This document shows, one piece after another, positions 5,676-10,065 of a stretch of DNA of 10,065 nt. Numbering within the stretch: position 1 is the stretch's first letter; each line of letters starts with the position of its first letter. Location: positions 7,243 to 17,307 of the forward strand of contig JACNLN010000111.1 in the NCBI GenBank assembly GCA_014381485.1, read 5' to 3'. The translations under genes were made by a program, and so were the position numbers. The notes beneath the pieces are model-generated. The model was not told where the DNA came from. It saw nothing but the letters and a program-made list of their open reading frames with translations, and did no database searches. The stretch comes from Fidelibacterota bacterium (GTDB taxonomy: Bacteria > Fidelibacterota > Marinisomatia > Marinisomatales > CAZVFT01).

Positions 5676-6998
5676 TCAGACTTTTGACTTTTTTTCTATC
5701 ATCTTGATATTCAGATTTTCCAATTCAGTCAACACAGGCTGGTAAATTTTCTTCACATTAGGAATATGGACACCCATCAGCGGAATTTTTCCTTCAGCCA
5801 TTAATTTAACTCCTATAGCTAATGGAAGACTAACAGTTCTTGCCATCGAAGTGTCTCCATAAGGAATACCGTAATCGATCAAGGTAGATGTGATTAAATC
5901 TCTGCTTTTATCACTGTTTTCAACCGTGAATTTGTGGCGGAGAATTATCATATCTTTTTCACCTTCCCGGTAAAAAAGTTTCTCCTGCATTCGGTAGCAT
6001 AAAATATCGAGGTAATTATTCAAATCAGGCAGCCTATCATCGCTGAAAAGACCCAGCCATTCCAATCTTCTAATGATATCAGAATCAGTGCCGATTCCAA
6101 GTTTCTCTGCAGTAGTAGAAATTACATCATTTAGCTCTGTAACGTTAGTAATCTCTGCCATCATTTCGACATAAGATTTTCCTGTGAGATTTTCCTGCAA
6201 TGTATCATCCACCAATCCTATATCTACAATAGCTTTCAAAGTATCACACCAACCCGGGTAACGATATGTTCCCCGCATGACAGTCAATGCATCTTTTAAT
6301 CCGTATAATTCTTTGTAAGGAACAGAGTCCCTGTTTGGATAAACTTCAAACTTACCCAGTCCTTTGATTTCCTCAACTCGATAATTTGAAAAAAGCTCTT
6401 TCCCATCAATGTTGATAATATCCCCATCTTCAAGGAATTGAGCTGAATTTCGGGACGCCAGTACCACTCCCTTTGGACTCCAGGAGAATTTATATCCAAA
6501 TGGGTTATCGTTATCCTCCGGAGCTGGTAAACCCCCACAGTAAGAATAAAAATGCAGGACTTTCCCCTCTTCCCTATGAACATCGTCAATAATTTTCATC
6601 GCTGACATATGATCGATTCCTGGATCAACACCCATCTCATTTAAAAACAACAGCTTTTTTCCCTTTACTTCATTGTCAAGAGCTTGCATCTCATCATTAA
6701 CATAGGAAGTGGTTGCCATGTCTTTTCCCAATTCAAGACAGAGTTTTGCAACCTTCACATGATATACCCACGGAAGTAAACTGACCACGATATCACTTTG
6801 TTTGACGAATTGAACTAATTTTTCCTCATCTTTCACATTGAGAGGAAATGCAGCGCCATTTTTGTAACCTTCAACTAGTTTTTCTGCTTTGCTCACAGTA
6901 CGGGAGGCAACAGCAACAGAAATGTCCGGTTGTTTTAATAAATAACGAACACCGGGTCTGCTTACTAATCCTGCACCAAGGATCAATATCTTTTTCAT
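5676..6998 (-). CDS. Saccharopine dehydrogenase (L-glutamate-forming), LYS9/AASS C-domain type
   Basis: This 440-residue NAD(P)-dependent enzyme should split saccharopine into alpha-aminoadipate 6-semialdehyde and glutamate. The N-terminal Rossmann fold begins with ILGAGLVSRPGVRYLL (6-21), typical of the LYS9/AASS branch. Further family motifs are NEMGVDPGIDHMSAM (120-134), YCGGLPAPEDNDNPFGYKFS (153-172), RGTYRYPGW (242-250), MIILRHKF (350-357) and TVSLPLAIGVKL (388-399). The protein matches the C-terminal half of the bifunctional animal and plant enzyme, here as a separate gene. Its ATG overlaps the stop of the reductase gene (ATGA), with AGGAG (7004-7008) 5 nt upstream inside that gene, so the two subunits are coupled. 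Neighbours support the degradative direction rather than fungal-type lysine synthesis: the aminotransferase and the ALDH7 enzyme both act on the same semialdehyde. Confidence 0.95.
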   Translation of the reverse strand: MKKILILGAGLVSRPGVRYLLKQPDISVAVASRTVSKAEKLVEGYKNGAAFPLNVKDEEKLVQFVKQSDIVVSLLPWVYHVKVAKLCLELGKDMATTSYVNDEMQALDNEVKGKKLLFLNEMGVDPGIDHMSAMKIIDDVHREEGKVLHFYSYCGGLPAPEDNDNPFGYKFSWSPKGVVLASRNSAQFLEDGDIINIDGKELFSNYRVEEIKGLGKFEVYPNRDSVPYKELYGLKDALTVMRGTYRYPGWCDTLKAIVDIGLVDDTLQENLTGKSYVEMMAEITNVTELNDVISTTAEKLGIGTDSDIIRRLEWLGLFSDDRLPDLNNYLDILCYRMQEKLFYREGEKDMIILRHKFTVENSDKSRDLITSTLIDYGIPYGDTSMARTVSLPLAIGVKLMAEGKIPLMGVHIPNVKKIYQPVLTELENLNIKMIEKKSKV

Positions 6999-8302
6999 AA
7001 TGACTCCTGTTCTAAAAATTGTTCCATGTAACGATATTCAACAGTCAAAGCTCCACGGTGGAGTATTAACGCTTTTTTAATTGGATATGATAATCTTAAA
7101 TTTTCAAAATCAACATTGAAATCTGCCATAACAATCTCATTCACAAATTCTTTCAGAACTGAAGAAAATTCAATTGAGGCTTCCCTGGAAAAATCAGCAG
7201 GTAGATTGTCAACAGCCATAATGGTAATTCCTTCGCTATATATGCCATCTTTGAATTTATCCTGAAGGGGAAAATATGTAAATGTGTCGTCATCTGGATC
7301 TGTGGTTTTGTAGGTGATTTCAACAGCTCCATTTATATCACAACTTATATCCCCAATCACCGAAAGAGTAGTATCTTGCCGATTCCTTAGATAATTTTTA
7401 GTGACCAGTCTAGGATAATCTGCCGACCAGAAAATGCAATTCATTAAAACAGTAAGATAGGGAAGATATATGTGGAAGTTTGGTACATATTTTTCCGGGT
7501 GATCATAATAATCCTGTAACTCAAACTGACCGTCTTTGGGATTCACCATATGTTTCTCTTTGAAGACAACCTTATACAGGTTAGAACGGTCAGATTGAAT
7601 TTGATCATATTTGTCAACAAATTCAGCAGGGTGAATTTCATAATAAGGCAGCAGGTCAAAAATTTCCTGAGCACCTTTTGAGACATTCCCATACCCTGTG
7701 AATCCAACAATTAATGGACAGACTTCAACGGGGAGTCCCCTTTCATTTATTTCTTTTCCAATTTCCCTTACATGTTCCTTTGCATCTTCTACAGAAGCAT
7801 ATTCTGATAGTCGTTTAATTTTCTCAAAAGGAGTAGAGTATCCCTGAGCTTTGATCTTCTTTCCATAAGCACGAAGAGTTCTTAGCATTCCTGCTAAACC
7901 AGCATAACGTCCAAAAAATATCATACGCATATCTTGCTCATCTACAATCCGTTCGAAATCAATTAAGTTGCATTTTAAATCCATTAGTTTATTCAACATC
8001 ATCATATTGTGAGATTGACCTTTAATCGTGTGGGAAAAAAACATGTATGTTTTATTTGCCTGAAGAAACTCCACTGGAATTTCTTTTACAGCAAAAATTG
8101 TGCTGGCACTACTTAAATCTTCCGATATTTTAGCATTGGCATTTCGATATTCATCGTCGGAAAATGTCCTGATATTTGATGGTTGTATGATGGTTTGGAT
8201 ATCATACTTTTTTCTTAAATTAAAAATATCATTCGGAATCAGGGGAACCCGTCCTTCCCAAATATTTTTATCTTCTCGACGAATTCCAATTATCCCAGGC
8301 AT
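6995..8302 (-). CDS. Lysine-ketoglutarate reductase (saccharopine-forming), stand-alone
   Basis: This 435-residue protein matches the N-terminal half of animal/plant LKR-SDH (AASS). It should condense lysine with 2-oxoglutarate, using NAD(P)H, to form saccharopine. It opens with the alanine dehydrogenase/transhydrogenase-like IGIRREDKNIWEGRVPLIP (5-23). FAVKEIP (Lys73) and FFSHTIKGQ (His91) correspond to the acid-base pair of yeast Lys1 (Lys77/His96). The dinucleotide site is VGFTGYGNVSKGAQEIF (199-215). YYDHPEKYVPNF (265-276) and SVIGDISCDINGAVEIT (314-330) are typical of the LKR branch. It ends by overlapping the saccharopine dehydrogenase start by 4 bases. The 45-base gap to the ALDH7 gene has no promoter or terminator I can see. 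No Shine-Dalgarno is visible before its ATG; the start is chosen because the conserved GIRRE motif follows at once. Confidence 0.93.
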   Translation of the reverse strand: MPGIIGIRREDKNIWEGRVPLIPNDIFNLRKKYDIQTIIQPSNIRTFSDDEYRNANAKISEDLSSASTIFAVKEIPVEFLQANKTYMFFSHTIKGQSHNMMMLNKLMDLKCNLIDFERIVDEQDMRMIFFGRYAGLAGMLRTLRAYGKKIKAQGYSTPFEKIKRLSEYASVEDAKEHVREIGKEINERGLPVEVCPLIVGFTGYGNVSKGAQEIFDLLPYYEIHPAEFVDKYDQIQSDRSNLYKVVFKEKHMVNPKDGQFELQDYYDHPEKYVPNFHIYLPYLTVLMNCIFWSADYPRLVTKNYLRNRQDTTLSVIGDISCDINGAVEITYKTTDPDDDTFTYFPLQDKFKDGIYSEGITIMAVDNLPADFSREASIEFSSVLKEFVNEIVMADFNVDFENLRLSYPIKKALILHRGALTVEYRYMEQFLEQESL

Positions 8303-8347
8303 GTTTATCTATAATTCAGCATTGAGTTATTCTAAAAATCAGGAATA

Positions 8348-9874
8348 TCAGTCTGAGAAATCACCAAATTTAATTCCTTGAGCCAGCGGCATTTCGTGAC
8401 TCCAGTTAATCGTATTTGTCTGCCTTCGCATATACGCCTTCCAGGCATCTGAACCGGCTTCTCTTCCACCTCCCGTATCCTTTTCCCCACCGAAGGCTCC
8501 GCCAATCTCGGCTCCAGATGTACCAATATTGATGTTTGCAATCCCGCAGTCACTACCCTTGTGTGAAAGAAATTTCTCAGCGTTGATGAGGTCAGTCGTA
8601 AACATCGAACTGGAAAGACCCTGAGGAACATCATTGTGCATTCGTATAGCACCATCAATAGATTCATACTCGATCAGGTAGAGAATAGGAGCAAAGGTTT
8701 CTTCCTGGACAAGAGGGAAATGATTTTCGGCTTTGGCGATGGTTGGCTCTACAAAATATCCGGGATGATCCAATACCTTGCCACCACATAGAATTTCACC
8801 GCCTTCCTCTTTTAGACGATCAAGTGCGATTAAATATGTCTCAACAGTCGCTTGATTCACAAGAGGCCCCATCAGTACCCCACCATCCATTGGATTTCCA
8901 ATGTTAACCTGCTGATACGCATCAATGAGCATTGACGCCACTTTATCAAACTGAGATTTATGAATGAAAACTCTCCGGGTGGACGTACATCTCTGCCCGG
9001 CAGTGCCAACGGCACCAAAAACGATAGCTGGGATAGCTAGTTTAAAATCTGCTGACTCGTCCACAATAATCGCATTATTTCCGCCAAGTTCAAGAATGGT
9101 GCTACCCAGCCGCTCACCCACAACCTTTCCAATTCGCTGACCTATAGGACTTGAGCCCGTGAATGATACAAGCGGAATTCGTCTATCTTTGATTAACCTT
9201 TCTCCAATCGTTTTTCCGCTGCCAATCACAAGGCTAAATATGTGGGGATATCCATTTTTTTCCAGTACGTGATTGCAAATATGCTGGACAGCAATACCAC
9301 AGAGAGGCGTGGAGGATGACGGTTTCCAGATGACCGTATCACCACAGACTGCTGCAATGAAAGCATTCCATGACCAAACAGCCACGGGGAAATTGAAAGC
9401 TGTGATAACTCCTATCGGTCCTAAAGGATGCCACTGTTCGTACATCCGGTGAAGGTACCGCTCCGAATGCATTGTAAGTCCATATAACTGCCGTGAGAGT
9501 CCTACTGCAAAATCGGCAATATCAATCATTTCCTGAACTTCACCATCTCCTTCGGCTTTGATTTTTCCCATCTCCAGAGAGACAAGACTACCAAGATTAT
9601 CTTTGTTCTTTCGTAATTCCTCAGCCATCAGACGAACCATCTCTCCCCGTTTAGGTGCCGGAATCATTCGCCATTCCTTGAATGCTTCAATGGATTTTTC
9701 CGTCACATTCTCATAATCCGATTCTGATGCCTGATAGACAGAGGCAATAACCTCCTCAGTAGCAGGATTAATTGAATCCAACTTCCCTGCCTTAACAGTA
9801 GTTGACCAACCTCCAGGACCTGAACAAGCCCCATGATTTTCCAGTTCGATACCAAGTTGTTGTAAAATGTCCAT
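8348..9874 (-). CDS. amaB: ALDH7 (antiquitin-type) alpha-aminoadipate 6-semialdehyde dehydrogenase
   Basis: This 508-residue NAD-dependent enzyme should oxidise alpha-aminoadipate semialdehyde, the product of both lysine routes here, to alpha-aminoadipate. Aldehyde dehydrogenase residues are all present: Asn161 (TAFNFP), Lys184 (IWKPS), Glu262 (LELGG), the nucleophile Cys296 (TAGQRCTS) and Glu392 (EETFAP). ALDH7 membership is clear from EVQEMIDIADFAVGLSR (112-128), GSDCGIANINIGTSGAEIGG (440-459), GGEKDTGGGREAGSDAWKAY (462-481) and PLAQGIKF near the end. By offset to human ALDH7A1, Glu115 and Arg295 correspond to the substrate-binding Glu121 and Arg301. AAGGGAAG (9881-9888) lies 6 nt before the ATG. 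It appears to be first in the operon. Stretches of it look more GC-rich than the reductase gene next to it, which may reflect conservation or separate ancestry. The symbol follows Pseudomonas usage. Confidence 0.95.
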   Translation of the reverse strand: MDILQQLGIELENHGACSGPGGWSTTVKAGKLDSINPATEEVIASVYQASESDYENVTEKSIEAFKEWRMIPAPKRGEMVRLMAEELRKNKDNLGSLVSLEMGKIKAEGDGEVQEMIDIADFAVGLSRQLYGLTMHSERYLHRMYEQWHPLGPIGVITAFNFPVAVWSWNAFIAAVCGDTVIWKPSSSTPLCGIAVQHICNHVLEKNGYPHIFSLVIGSGKTIGERLIKDRRIPLVSFTGSSPIGQRIGKVVGERLGSTILELGGNNAIIVDESADFKLAIPAIVFGAVGTAGQRCTSTRRVFIHKSQFDKVASMLIDAYQQVNIGNPMDGGVLMGPLVNQATVETYLIALDRLKEEGGEILCGGKVLDHPGYFVEPTIAKAENHFPLVQEETFAPILYLIEYESIDGAIRMHNDVPQGLSSSMFTTDLINAEKFLSHKGSDCGIANINIGTSGAEIGGAFGGEKDTGGGREAGSDAWKAYMRRQTNTINWSHEMPLAQGIKFGDFSD

Positions 9875-9958
9875 TATTTACTTCCCTTTAAAAAAACATT
9901 ATTCCAATTCGATTGATGAGTTGTTTTTTGATGAAATATCTAAAAATATTACGAGGTG

Positions 9959-9987
9959 AATTTAGATGATATGGAAACGATTTTCAA
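9959..9987 (-). promoter_or_regulatory. Possible sigma-70-like promoter for the lysine cluster
   Basis: On the minus strand TTGAAA (9982-9987) and TAAATT (9959-9964) are separated by exactly 17 bases, about 85 bases ahead of the ALDH7 start. The -35 matches 5 of 6 bases and the -10 matches 4 of 6 of the E. coli consensus. In AT-rich DNA such pairs arise by chance, and the host's promoter rules are unknown. The rest of 9875-10065 holds no gene I can support. Confidence 0.3.
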
Positions 9988-10065
9988 GGAAATTGGGTGT
10001 GAAAATGTAATACCTTACAGTTAAACCTCTTCGGTGACCCCTTTTTCCAATTGAATTCAAATAAA

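Noticed and set aside
8332..8667. Minus-strand open frame inside the 3' end of the ALDH7 gene
   Set aside because: It lies in another frame over strongly conserved ALDH7 motifs and its translation resembles no family I know.
9905..9929. Hairpin CAATTC...GAGTTG followed by a T-run on the plus strand, resembling a terminator
   Set aside because: The stem is only 6 bp with a G-T mismatch and is AT-rich, and no plus-strand gene precedes it. It lies in the ALDH7 leader region and is probably chance.
10002..10065. Open minus-strand frames running in from the window edge
   Set aside because: Two frames remain open for about 25-35 codons but neither gives a recognisable protein end, so I cannot support an upstream gene.

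Overview
All recognisable genes in this window lie on the minus strand, so the region reads from high to low coordinates. The DNA is moderately AT-rich. Several genes have clear AGGAG-type ribosome binding sites, and overlapping or abutting genes suggest operons. The S41 protease has a long C-terminal extension and length (548 residues) that recall Bacteroidota and relatives. Together with the lysine-catabolic set, this suggests an uncultured or marine member of the FCB group (for example Neomarinimicrobiota, Ignavibacteriota or Bacteroidota). This placement is inference, and no rRNA or marker phylogeny is available here.

Region 1 (9987 to 4007) is a lysine-degradation cluster. It encodes an ALDH7/antiquitin-type alpha-aminoadipate semialdehyde dehydrogenase, a stand-alone lysine-ketoglutarate reductase, a stand-alone saccharopine dehydrogenase (the two overlap by ATGA), and an L-lysine 6-aminotransferase. 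The two saccharopine enzymes and the aminotransferase are two separate routes from lysine to the same semialdehyde. The ALDH7 enzyme then oxidises it to alpha-aminoadipate. A 346-base gap (5330-5675) between the saccharopine dehydrogenase and the aminotransferase holds 21-bp repeats, a GC-rich inverted repeat and a 15-codon ORF with a very strong ribosome binding site.

Region 2 (3996 to 877) is a housekeeping string: rsmI (16S rRNA C1402 2'-O-methyltransferase), tmk (thymidylate kinase) and a C-terminal processing protease. The rsmI reading frame has no ATG, GTG or TTG start ahead of its conserved N-terminus. The best start is an ATT, 7 nt after an AGGAG that overlaps the aminotransferase stop codon. 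tmk and the protease overlap as TAATG.

Region 3 (785 to 1) is a small toxin-antitoxin-like pair: a DUF4258 protein followed by a YgiT/MqsA-type partner that has lost its zinc-binding cysteines. Two palindromes lie upstream, and a further copy of the 21-bp repeat lies downstream.

I see no mobile element, CRISPR array, tRNA or rRNA. The points most worth a second look are the ATT start of rsmI (RsmI's own modification affects start-codon fidelity), the convergent double lysine pathway, the zinc-less antitoxin and the dispersed repeat family.
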